Translations under genes and position numbers: made by a program
Source of the DNA: Arabidopsis thaliana
Taxonomy: Eukaryota; Streptophyta; Magnoliopsida; Brassicales; Brassicaceae
DNA length: 64,000 nt
Direction: 5' to 3'
NCBI RefSeq assembly: GCF_000001735.4
Contig: NC_003075.7
Span: 10,355,001 to 10,419,000 of the forward strand
Shown: positions 1 to 11,210 of the stretch, piece by piece
How the letters are laid out: every line of letters starts with the position of its first letter
How positions within the stretch are numbered: the stretch's first letter is position 1
The notes under the pieces: model-generated
Database searches by the model: none
What the model saw: only the letters and a program-made list of their open reading frames with translations
What the model was told of the DNA's origin: nothing

Positions 1-1
1 A

Positions 2-259
2 GAGGCTTTTAAAATGGGAGATTGTAATTCACCAATGTGGACTCCTGGACAAAGTGGAAACTGCTCTCCAGCTATTCCTGCTGGTGTTGATCAGAACTCT
101 GATGTGCCAATGGCTGATGGAATGACGGCTGAGTTTGCGTTTGGTTGTAACGCAATGGCTGCGAATGGAATGGTGAAGCCTTGGGAAGGAGAAAGGATAC
201 ATGGAGAATGTGTTTCAGATGATTTAGAACTTACACTTGGAAACTCAAGAACCAGATGA
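2..259 (+). CDS. BEH3: BES1/BZR1-family transcription factor, C-terminal end (partial)
   Basis: The open frame runs in from the left edge and stops with TGA at 257-259, leaving about 85 residues of the protein's C-terminus. The tail carries a [10 protein letters not shown] stretch followed by DDLELTLGN, the arrangement at the C-end of BZR1/BES1 proteins. In that family LxLxL is an EAR motif that recruits TOPLESS co-repressors, and the nearby segment is used for docking by the GSK3-like kinase BIN2. The DNA-binding domain and the phosphorylation-site region lie outside the window. I assign BEH3 (At4g18890) from the tail sequence and the neighbouring gene order. Family assignment is strong; the exact member is from recall. 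Confidence 0.85.
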   Translation, partial: EAFKMGDCNSPMWTPGQSGNCSPAIPAGVDQNSDVPMADGMTAEFAFGCNAMAANGMVKPWEGERIHGECVSDDLELTLGNSRTR

Positions 260-1040
260 TCATTTCAGAGAAGAATCAAAGTCGTTTGCTATCATTAAGT
301 CTTCTTTTTTGTCTGTCTTTTTTTTCCAGTGTGATGTTTAAAGGTGACTCAGAGGAAAAAAAGGAGAATAGAAAGAGAAACAAAAAAAGAACATTTTGAG
401 CTCTGTTTTCTTTTTTTTTTTTCTTTTTTTTTTTGTTGGCTTTTGACTAAAGTTGTAGTTAGAATCTATTTTATATCTTGAAGCTTCTTTAAAAAAAAAG
501 TTATTTGTGGAAATTCGATTTGAGATTAGTGATGTTAGTATAATGAATTTTATATAAAATATTGAAGCCAGATTGGACTTTAGTAACCATTGTGAACGTG
601 AGAAAATATCAGTATCTATCGCTGAAAATTTTATATTTTTCTATACATTTAAAAGATAACAGAAAAGTGGATTACGTTGAAAGACCAAAGATATGTCCAA
701 GAAGTCATGCGTAACCCAATAGAAAGTCAACTAACAATGAGGACCACATGTGATTGGTCTTGTTAATTAGCGTACGTAAAACGCGACACTATGACAACTC
801 GTACGTAATTTCGCGAATAATATGAATAGTAACTTCAACTGGACTATTTTACAAGTCAACAAATTACTTAGTGGATCCAATTTAAATGTCCAATTGTTCT
901 TATTTGGCTAAAAATGAGGCCCATATATACATAATTTTTTTATATGATTTATTTTTTAATGAATTTATTTAAGAGTATGTAAACAGAACCCTCGCTCTCT
1001 CTCGCTAATTTGGATAGATACCTCCGAGCAAGGGTTAAGT
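260..1040. other. BEH3 3' UTR and promoter/5' leader of the next gene
   Basis: There is no coding capacity here. The first roughly 300 bases are T-rich and fit the BEH3 3' UTR. A GGCCCA (site II-like) element at 918-923 lies before the following WD40 gene, whose 5' leader probably ends at a GTAAGC donor at 1041. Confidence 0.5.
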
Positions 1041-1245
1041 GTAAGCCTCGTTTGTATTTGTAACGTAAGTTGTCATCATCGTAAAGAGTTAATCAGGTTA
1101 ATTATTTTCTTTAGTAAGGAATGTGTTTTACCCGATTCTTCTATCATTATGTTATCTTTGTTGTTGAACCTCTCGATTCTCGACCTTGGATTTTGAAAAT
1201 TGGTATAATTATTATTTGACCCTTTTTGTTTGTTATGCTTTTCTT

Positions 1246-1264
1246 TGTGTGTGTGTGTGTGTGT
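1246..1264. repeat. GT dinucleotide microsatellite in a leader intron
   Basis: An uninterrupted GT run lies inside the predicted 5' leader intron of the upstream WD40 gene. It is a simple repeat with no other visible role. Confidence 0.8.
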
Positions 1265-1419
1265 TTATTTGGTTATTGTAATCTTTGGGAATTCTTGTTT
1301 TGAGTGGTTTTGGAAGATGTGTCGTGTTAGATGGGGATTTCGTTAGGGTTTCTGTGAGCTAAAAAAGGGTGTATGTTTCTTTCCCTAATTGATTTTCGTT
1401 TGTAAATTTATTTTGCAGA

Positions 1420-4078
1420 ATGATAACTACATTTTCATGGATACCAAAAGGGGTTGCAAAGGCCATGCGTGCTGATGAACTTCCTTCTAAGGAGGAAATC
1501 GAAATGCACAAAGACAGTTGTAAATATTTCAGTAATGATACAGAAGAAGAAGAGACCGAGGATGAAGAAGAGAATGGTGAAGTTGCTCATGCGAAAGCCG
1601 TAGCAGAAGAGTTTGGAAAATCATCCAAAAGCAAGAATGTTTCTTCTTCAATGGAGCTTGATGATGAGGTAGCTGAGGGTTTGAAAGAACTCGACATGGA
1701 TAATTACGATGAAGAGGATGATGGTAAGTTAGGTTTTAATTCTTTGTTCTCCTATAGATGTGTAGAGAATCTCAAAACTCAATTTATGCTTTCATTGTGT
1801 ACAACTAAATTAGACTTTCCATTGTTGTGTTTGGATTCAGGAATTGAAATTTTTAGCTCCGGGCGTGGGGATCTTTACTATAAGAGTAACGAGATGGATC
1901 CATATCTCAAGAGAAATGATGTAAGTCCTTATCACTAAACTTTTTTTTTATATACAGAGTTACCGGATTTTCTATATAGACACAATAACATCTATGTTTT
2001 TCTAGGATCATGATGATGACTCGGATGATGATCCACCAATCTTACCAACCGATTTAGTGATTGTCTGCGCTATGACTGACGACAAAGAAGCTAACCGTCT
2101 TGACGTTTGTCAATTATTTCAACATTTTATTTATTTATTTTACTGCACATATATAGATCCGACATTGAAACTTATATGAATGCATGATTAGGTTTATGTA
2201 TCCGAGGACACATCCCATGGTTCTCCAAATATGTATAATCATCATTACAGAATTATACCAGCAATTCCATTGTGTACTGCTTGGCTTGATTGTCCACTTA
2301 AAGGAGGAGAAAGAGGTTAGTGAAAATGTGTCACTAAAAGTCTTATGAATTAAACCAACTAGGCTCTTTCATTCTTGCTATAAAAATGTTACTGAATATC
2401 TTTGAGTTTCTTATTGGTAGGGAATTTCCTAGCTGTTGGTTCGGATGGGACGCCAACAATAGAGATATGGGATCTTGATGCTGTATGTAAAACTAAACTG
2501 TCTTTTTGCATTTTGTTTCTTTCATAATCATGAAATACTATATTTTAATTTAAAATTGATGATATAATGCTTCAGTGGTTCGACATGCTACCTTGTGTAC
2601 AACTAGGAGGACAAAACAAGGAAGGGGTGAGTATTTCATTTGGTTTAACTGCAACAGAAAAATGTACTAAATGTAATCATTCTTTTGATTTCTCGTCTTG
2701 TCTTAGAACTATAAACAAGGTAGCCACACTAGATCAGTTCTTGGTCTTGCTTGGAATAAGGAGTTTCGGTATGTCCATGACTGAATCTATTTCTTCCGCG
2801 ACTTGCTCTTCTCTATAGACGTACGTGTCTGAGTTTATGTTTCTTTTTTTTCCGGACAAAAAAGGAATATACTTGCTAGTGCTAGTGCCGACAAAAAAGT
2901 TAAGGTATGGGATGTGGCTACTGGAACGTGTAAGATTACTATGGAGCATCACACAAAGGAGGTAAGAACAAGATTCGTAGAACTAGAAATTTCTTAGATT
3001 ATAGGATTCTCATGGATTTTTGTTTGTATGATCCACAGGTTCAAGCGGTTGCTTGGAACCATTATGCTCCAGAAGTGCTTCTCAGTGGGTCCTTTGATCA
3101 AACTGTTGTATTGGTAAATGTTTTGTTCCATGGTTTATTTCATGTATTCCAGTCTTTTGTTTTACACAAGGATCATTAATATAGGTTTGTATATTGTTGT
3201 AGAAAGACGGAAGACAACCTTCACACTCGGGTTTCAAATGGTCTGTCATGTCCGATGTTGAAAGCTTAGCCTGGGATCCTCATAGTGAACACTCCTTTGT
3301 GGTACGTTACACTTTAAGTCTTTAATTAATATATACAATGTGTTTTTTTTGGCGGTTTAAAGAATTTTTTTTCTTCGGTTTCTTATCCCTTGTGGCCTTG
3401 CTTATATATAGGTAAGTCTCGAAGATGGAACTGTCAAGGGCTTTGATGTACGTCAAGCCTCCATTTCAGCCTCTGAATCAAATCCAAGCTTCACTATTAA
3501 TGGACATGACGAAGCAGCTACTTCCGTCTCATACAACATTTCGGCACCTAATGTAAGCGTCTCTTTCTCATTATTTGTTTCGTTTCGATTCAAAAATATG
3601 AATAATTAACTCATAAATTCTAAACTTTGAAAACATATTTCTTATTCCCCTTTGTCTACTCTCTCTTGTGTCATTGTTCTTTGTTATGTATGTTTTACTA
3701 GTTCTCACCATTTTGGAGCTGTAATTGAACAGCTTTTGGCAACGGGATCTAAGGATAGAACGGTAAAGCTTTGGGATCTTTCAAACAATGAGCCTTCATG
3801 CATTGCTACACACAATCCAAATGCTGTAAGAACCAATAATCGACCATTTAAAAAAAATAAAATTGGTTTCGTTATCTTAACTTGATTATTAATTTGTTCA
3901 TATATATGATTCCAACACTTTTGATATCACACAGGGAGGCTTATTCTTCATTGCTTTCTCTCCGGACAATCCTTTCTTACTCGCTATGGGTGGCGTAATG
4001 GGGGAGTTAAAACTTTGGGATACACTTTCGGACACTAATGTCTCCAGCAGATACGGAAGCAGAGAAGTCCGACCGTGA
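1420..4078 (+). CDS. PWP1-like WD40-repeat protein, upstream tandem copy
   Basis: Thirteen coding exons read in frame: 1420-1723, 1841-1920, 2006-2104, 2192-2315, 2421-2482, 2576-2626, 2707-2768, 2865-2961, 3039-3113, 3203-3301, 3412-3552, 3733-3825 and 3935-4078, about 476 residues. A leader intron (about 1041-1418) ends one base before the ATG. The protein starts MITTFSWIPKG, has an acidic N-terminal third rich in E and D, then WD40 blades marked by EIWDLD, VKVWDV, KLWDLS and KLWDTL. This layout matches PWP1 (periodic tryptophan protein 1), a nucleolar/chromatin factor linked to ribosome biogenesis in other eukaryotes. The next gene is a close paralog. This copy lacks two introns found there and the lysine-rich insert. 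It corresponds to At4g18900 by recall. The gene appears intact. Confidence 0.85.
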
Positions 4079-5055
4079 AAAGTCCAAGCTAAACTTTGAT
4101 TGGTCGTCACATTCGAACACAACTTAACCACAATTTTGTTTAGTTTCTTTCTTTCATTAATGTTCGTTTTATTTCTTGTGTAATGGCTATAATTATTATT
4201 TCTGGCTCAATGTTTAATCAGACCCATACGAAATAGCCCATTAGTTTATCAGAAGTAGCTCAGAATATTTTAGTTAATTAATGGTTATTTTACAAACATA
4301 TGTGGTTAGGATAGACCAAATTAGTCATGGCTTATTGGTAAACCATAAGGGTTTAAGATATGTAAATGGTCACTAAAATTTAGTTTTAAAGTAAGGTATC
4401 ACTTCTGCAATTTATTAAGAATTTTATCTTTAATTAATATTTTTAGTGAAATTTTTAGTGGAATTGCCTTTGTTCGAGTGATTGACCAAATGTTTATTAA
4501 TACTTCTACATCTAAGTCTACGATTCGAGTTCCAAAAAAAACGCAGTCTCTTGCAGATGAATGATGCAAATCTTATTGGAGATCCATAGTGCAGTATGCA
4601 TAGTCGTTCGTAGTGGTCTGAATGTTGTAGGGAGAGCTTATCCATCGTAAAAATATCGTATATGCAGAATCGTCCGCTGAAGATCAGAATGTTGTGAGGA
4701 GAGAGCTGCATCTTGGAATCGTTGTTCGTGGAAACTGTTCATCATAAATAAAATATAAAATTAACAGTTTCAACTTTCAAAAGGTTTTCTATGTACATTT
4801 TTGAAGTTAAAGGTCTTTAATTCAATAACTAAATAGTTTTGGGCTTTTAAGAAATTTTCCCTTAAGTTGTTTCTTCCTCTTCTTCGCTCAGCGCCGCTAT
4901 ACTCACTCTCGGCAAAAAAAAAGTTCCTCAGAAGCAAACAAATCTTCAATTGTTAAACCCTAAACCTACAAAAGTCTTGACTTTGTTTGTTGCTCATCTT
5001 CGTTCTTCTCTCTCGATTAAATTCGTTCCGAGAAAGTTAGGTCCCGTTTCTAAAC
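4079..5055. promoter_or_regulatory. Intergenic region and promoter of the second WD40 gene, with telo-box
   Basis: No gene is visible here. Near the downstream gene there is a site II-type TGGGCT (4840-4845) and a telo-box AAACCCTAA (4955-4963) in or just before the leader. In plants this pairing is typical of ribosome-biogenesis and translation genes, which fits a PWP1-like product. A leader intron then runs from a GTAAGT donor at 5056 to the acceptor at 5232. Confidence 0.6.
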
Positions 5056-5233
5056 GTAAGTTCTCTTTTATTACTTTTCAATGATCATAGCTTTAACCCA
5101 GCTTTGAAATTCTTGTATGTGGTTTATCAAATGACGCAAAAACCCTAATTTCGAGCTGCCCTCTACCCAAGAACCAGCCTTTGAGATTTTTTACCGATTT
5201 GATGATTCTCTCTCTGTTTTGAATATTTGCAGA

Positions 5234-7991
5234 ATGATAACTGCAGTGTCATGGATACCAAAAGGGAATCTAAAAGCTGTTCCTGATGTTGCTGAGCCTC
5301 CGTCAAAGGAAGAACTTAAAGAGCTCATTGAGAGTGGTGCTTTTGCAAGAAAGTGAGATTTTTAACTTAGTATTGTTCCTGTTTCTCTAAATTTAGGACT
5401 TGTGGAGATTGTGATTGATATTGGTTATAATATATAGCGTGGAAGGTAGTAACGAGGATGAAGAAGAAGAGATTGAAGAAGATGGAGAAGAGATAAGTGA
5501 AGTTGATCATGCCAAGGCTGTAGCTGAAGCTTTGGGTAAATCTTCTAAAAGCAAGGCTGTTTCTTCTTCAATGGAGGTTGATGAGGTTTCTCAAGGATTG
5601 AAAGAACTTGACATGGATAATTATGATGAAGAGGATGATGGTACGTTTAGTTGGCCTTTTGGTGTTTGTTCTGCAATTCTACAAGTGATCATTTTGATTA
5701 GCAGAGATAGTTTGGTGTGTTCCTTATGTAAACGTTACCTTTTTTTTTGGTTGTGTTTGGATTCAGAAATTGAACTTTTCAGTTCTGGAATGGGGGATCT
5801 TTATTATCCAAGTAATGAGATGGATCCATATCTGAAAGATGTTGATGTAAGCCATTTCACTGTTTCTATTTCACAATGAAACATATCGTGTTTAAATTGT
5901 TTTGTATGAAGATGATGTTTGGTCTTTTTAGGATGAAGATGATGAAGAGGATATTGATGACACGACAGTCAAGCCGACCGATTCGGTGATTATTTGTGCT
6001 AGGAATGAAGATGATGTTAGCCATCTAGAGGTATGGTCAGTCCTTCTCGCTGTGTAGGTTACATGTTAAACATTAGGGCTCATATGAAAGCTATATATAT
6101 ATGAACAGGTTTATTTATACGAGGAATCGTCTGGCTCTCCAAACATGTATGTTCATCATCACATAATTATACCAGAATTCCCATTGTGTACTGCATGGCT
6201 TGATTGTCCTCTTAAAGGAGGGGAAAAAGGTTAGTGTACGCTTTTATTGTTCATATGAGGCAGGTTTTTTCCTTCTTGCTATGGATGAAATCTTATTCTT
6301 ACTCTGTGGTTTGCCTTGGTACTGTCAGGGAATTTTGTAGCTATTGGTTCAAAGGATACACCGACAATCGAGATATGGGATCTTGACGTTGTATGTAATT
6401 ATAACAGACTATGTATTTATCTTTGCCTTTATCGATTATGAGTCTATTGATAAGGTTATTATAATGCTTCAGAGGGACGAGGTGCTACCTTGTATACAAC
6501 TAGGAGGAATAGAGGAGATGATAGTGAGTAAGAAAAAGAAGAGCAAGAAACAGAAACCGGTGTGTGCATCAAACTCGTCTATCTCTAGTTCGTCTATGGC
6601 AAGTTCGTATGTATTTATTTATTTAATTTTGAGGTCTGTCTTTTACTTTACAGAAATTCAAAGAAGGTAGCCATACTGAGTCAGTACTTGGTCTTGCTTG
6701 GAACAAGGAGTTTCGGTATGTCTAAGCTTACTAGTGCTCATTAATTTTAAGTTTTTTTTTTCTGGTTTGCTCTTTAGGCGTGTCTGATTTTCTTTTGATT
6801 TGTTTGGATAAAAGGAACATACTTGCTAGTGCTAGTGCCGACAAAAAAGTTAAGGTCTGGGATGTGGCTACTGGGACGTGTAAGATTACTATGGAGCATC
6901 ACACAAAGGAGGTAAAAACGAGAGTCGTAGAAGGAGAAAATTCTTTATTATATGGCATTCTCATTGTTTATTGTTTGTATGATCACAGGTTCAAGCGGTT
7001 GCTTGGAACCATTATGCTCCAGAAGTGCTTCTCAGTGGGTCGTTTGATCAAACTGTTGTCATGGTAACTGTTTTGTTCCATGGTTTTACTTTCGTGTGTT
7101 CTGGTCTTTTCCCTTTACAATGATTATTAATAGCTGTATGTATATTATGTTGCAGAAAGACGGAAGACAACCTTCACACTCGGGTTTCAAATGGTCTGTC
7201 ATGTCTGATGTCGAAAGCTTAGCCTGGGATCCTCATTGCGAACACTCCTTTGTGGTACATGACACTTATCTTTTTCTTCAGATAGACAAATCAGTGGTTT
7301 CAAGACATTTTTCAATAAATAGTTTGTTGTTTATTTTCCCTCTTAAGGTAAGTCTTGAAGATGGAACCGTGAAGGGTTTTGATATACGTGCTGCACAGTC
7401 AGGTTCAGATTCTGATTTAAACCCAACTTACACTATCCAAGCACATGCCCAAGACAGAGGAGTCTCCTCCATCTCATACAACATTTCTACACCCAATGTA
7501 TATATATCTCTCTTCCTTCTACGTCCTTATGGCATTTCATGGTTTTATTTTTTGTAATCAGTTCTCACCATTTATGAGCTGTAATTAACAGCTTTTGGCT
7601 ACGGGGTCTATGGATAAATCGGTAAAGCTTTGGGATCTTTCAAACAATGAACCTTCATGCATTGCTACACACCAACCAAATGCTGTAAGAACCAATCAAC
7701 ATAAATCTATTTTGTTCCCCATTAGTATCTACTTCTTTGTCCCTAACCATTCTGATTTTGTCATCAGGGAGCTGTGTTTTCCATTTCCTTTGCGGTGGAC
7801 AACCCTTTCTTGCTTGCTATTGGTGGCTCAAAGGGAGAGCTACATGTGAGTGGAAATTAGATAATAATCATGTAGTTAAAACATATCATTTTATTAGGTA
7901 CTTTAAATCAATCTTGTGTTTATGCTTGCAGGTTTGGGATACACTGTTGGATGCTAATGTCGCTCGCAAATATGGGAGCAATAGATCTTGA
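5234..7991 (+). CDS. PWP1-like WD40-repeat protein, downstream tandem copy
   Basis: Fifteen coding exons keep frame: 5234-5352, 5438-5640, 5767-5846, 5932-6030, 6109-6229, 6329-6390, 6473-6559, 6654-6715, 6815-6911, 6989-7063, 7156-7254, 7348-7497, 7592-7684, 7768-7845 and 7932-7991, giving 494 residues. The order is the same as in the neighbour: MITAVSWIPKG start, acidic region, WD40 blades (EIWDLD, VKVWDV, KLWDLS, HVWDTL). A basic insert (SKKKKSKKQKP, near residue 250) absent from the upstream copy resembles a nuclear-localisation signal. It fits PWP1 of other eukaryotes, hence a likely role in nucleolar rRNA processing; that function is inferred. It corresponds to At4g18905 by recall. Many blade exons are almost identical in DNA to the neighbour, pointing to recent duplication or gene conversion. 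Confidence 0.88.
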
Positions 7992-10900
7992 AAAGACCCG
8001 CAAGGATAACTTGTCTCTTTGAAGCTGTGATGGTTGTTAGATTCGATCACACTCATGCCAAATTTTGCGCTTTCTTTTCTTCTTTTTCTTTAGGCTTGTT
8101 TTATCTCTCATATGATTATGGTTATATCGTGTAAGGGTGTGTGAGCTTATATGTTGAAATCCTAAAACTACTGGGAGAGCCTTTTTCAACTTATCATGAA
8201 TCTATAGCTGTTGTGCTTTAAATAAACATTTATCAAATTGTATTCATCTTTTAACTCCGCAAAGTGATATAAAATTCTTCTTACGAAATTTCTTTAAATA
8301 TCTATGAATTACATTTCGTAGGAAAATAATTTGAATTTGTCTTATAAATTTACGTTTCTTAGAAAATGGTAAGAAACTTTCTACAAAATTTCTAATGGTT
8401 ATTTTTTCTTAATGAATATCTTCTATTTTTCTACCAATTTTCCTACAAACATATATGTTGCAGGATATCTGCAGTGCTTGAAAAGATTTGTCATTTGTCA
8501 AAATGTATTCAACTTTTTTTTGGACAATGTATTCAAGCTTAACATACCCAAAAAAAAAGTAATACTAGTATAATTTTCTACTGTTCCTAGGTGACGGTTA
8601 TACTAACGACTTTTATGACAGTAGGTAATTAATTTCAACACAGAACACAGCAATGTCTAGTAATTAAAGTCGTTGTCTGCCACAAAACTTATGAAATCTT
8701 AACAACTAATTCTTTCTATCTTTATGACTTAAAGAGTCAAAAGCCTAAAATCATTTCAAAATCCCAATTTAGTAATATATATTCGTATCATTTAAAGTCA
8801 AGTCATTTTTGGTTAATCAAATACATTACTACTAATATATTACAATAAACAATCAATACTTTTAAATCCTCAAGGAAGAAAATGATCTACGCAAGCATGC
8901 ACATATATATGTTAATTCGGCAGCATGTAAATAAATTGATTTCATACTTCTTTGATGAATTACAAATCAAATAAGAATCCATTTTTAAATCAATTTAACT
9001 AAACACACACACTGATTTTCAAAAGAGTCCATTTTTTCTAAATCATTTGTAAAGTCACATGGGAAAGGGATCTTTGTTGAACGTAATGTAAATAGTGGGA
9101 GGTTAGAGAATCTGCATGCGCATTAAGAGAAAATGTAACCACCCAAGTCACTTCTTGAAAGTACAATTTATAGTTATTGTCCATCATTACCCTCATAATT
9201 TTAACGGAAAAAGTCTATTATTGTTAAGTTTTCATGTTATTTAATTGAAAACGTTCAAATTCGATGGACGTATTAGTCAAAGTCTCTGTTTAAAAGAAAC
9301 TTGTGCATTATGTCAATAGCAATATCATTAATTATCTACTCGACCAATAACGTTATTGGTCTGAGCCAATCGTGATATGGTTAATCTTACGGAAAATTTT
9401 GTGACATAATTATTATGAATTCAACACGAGATTTTTTTATTTTCTTTCTAACTTTCTTAGCTTATGATTCCGTTGAGGTGACGACATGTCCTGACTTCAG
9501 CTTTATGAATTTATTTCTAGAACTATGCCCATCAATATATATGCTTTTATTTGTTTATCAAACTTATTGATGTTTATGGGAAGTTTTATTTTTAATTAGA
9601 TCATATGCTAAAATAATATTAATTTTCGGGATTTTAAAGACAAATGAATAAAATTGTTTTATCAGAAAAAGGGTTGTACAGTTGTGTTAATTCATAGTGT
9701 AATGTCCAATATATTTATAATAGAACATTGTAGTTAACTGTTTAGCAGTGATCAACTGTATATCACTATACTAAAGTAACATATTTTTTTAGCTATGTAG
9801 TTCTAGAAAAATAAGTATGAACGCATTGAATTTGTATTCAATCTTGTTCTCTATTGTTCACAAACCATATAATTGAATCGAATCAAGATTAAAAATACAA
9901 AATCCTAAATGTATGTTCTTCTCACATTCAATACATATTTTCACTTATTTGATCGTATATATCCAAATTGTCGTATCACCATTATACGTGTACAATGGCA
10001 CATGTGGAATTAACAATAAAAATAATTGATATATGATATTTTTTTTTTCGGAAAAATAATTGATGTATATGTGACAATATGAACCAGTTTTACCACCATA
10101 TTATATATATGAAAAGGGCAAAAAGTATGTATTCTAACGGATTGATGCAAATGAAAGTCGTTATATGATTCAAATATTCAATGCTAAATTCAGTATATAC
10201 TCAATCTAGTAAAAAATCCAAATTGTGATCTGTAAAGAAGCTTCTTTTGGCATATATCTTATTCTCATAATTAGTTACATGTTAAGATGGATAAGATAAG
10301 ACCGTAACAAATACAAGCAAAATAGTTAACAAAAAAAAAAAAAAAAAAAGACAAAGACAAAGCAAGGTATTTGAAAACTCAAAGCTTAGGTAAAATGTAA
10401 AAATTTGATAATTATGCTCGCATCTAGATCCTAATAATACACAGAGTACCTTGAAACTAAAATAAAGAGCGTCCATATTTTCGGTTGGTTGTTGAAAACT
10501 TAAAGAGGCCTTCATCAATTCCATCAAGTGACATTTTTCAATTTCTGCTCATAAATGATACTCTATTTTGTCATCAAGTCTGTTATATTTTTGGTCTATA
10601 TGATGATATGACGATCACATTAACCACATGACGTGTAAAAATCAAATAACTTTCCGTATCAACTTAAGAAAATAATCTTTTACGGATAAGAACATATTTA
10701 TCCACACTCTATTTAGGGAAATGCATACAAAGCATTTAGGGAATATTTTAACATATTTCTTAAACAAAAATATATAATTGCAAGTATTCTAAGAAGTATA
10801 TATATCAAAATTAATGCTTAACCCATTCAAGAATTCATTCGTTTTATTACAATTGTATATTACATATTTTCAAAAATTCAATATTTTGTACCAAAATCTG

Positions 10901-11210
10901 GTGAGAACATAAAAACAGAGATATATGTTTTCTCTTGACAAAAAAAAAACAGAGAGATATTGTAGTTTTCTTAATAGAGCCAGCAATGGTCAAATATATC
11001 ATGTGAAATAGTTTCTAAAATACATCATCCTTTTCTTCTTAATTAATAAAATAGTCAAATAAAAAATCGTCTCCAATCTTTTTCTCTCTCTGGATTTGCC
11101 AATAAATTGGGGATAACCAGCTACCAAACTCATTCACACAAAGTCATAACAGTCGTTTAAAGTCTGATCCTTTTCATTTTTCTTTAGTGTGTGAAAAGAG
11201 AAATACAGTT
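7992..11210. other. AT-rich intergenic region (3.2 kb) with NIP1;2 promoter
   Basis: The first 250 bases or so are the WD40 gene's 3' UTR. The rest is AT-rich with no convincing coding frame on either strand. It includes a run of about 20 A at 10330-10349 and, near 8270-8450, several short pieces resembling TTTCTTACGAAATTTC in both orientations that may be old transposon debris. The last few hundred bases must include the NIP1;2 promoter and leader, with a pyrimidine-rich stretch near 11080. Confidence 0.5.

Noticed and set aside
4430..4711. 93-codon minus-strand frame between the WD40 genes
   Set aside because: No recognisable domain, no promoter signal, and located in a typical spacer.
8270..8450. 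Possible inverted-repeat transposon near 8.3 kb
   Set aside because: The short TTTCTTACGAAATTTC-like pieces are too diverged and irregular to define ends or a target-site duplication by eye.
10282..10527. 81-codon minus-strand frame
   Set aside because: It includes a poly-A tract read as poly-F and has no start context or similarity.
11187..11210. In-frame upstream extension of NIP1;2
   Set aside because: The extended frame starts with GTG, not ATG; the first ATG at 11211 gives the family's normal N-terminus and a 294-residue protein.
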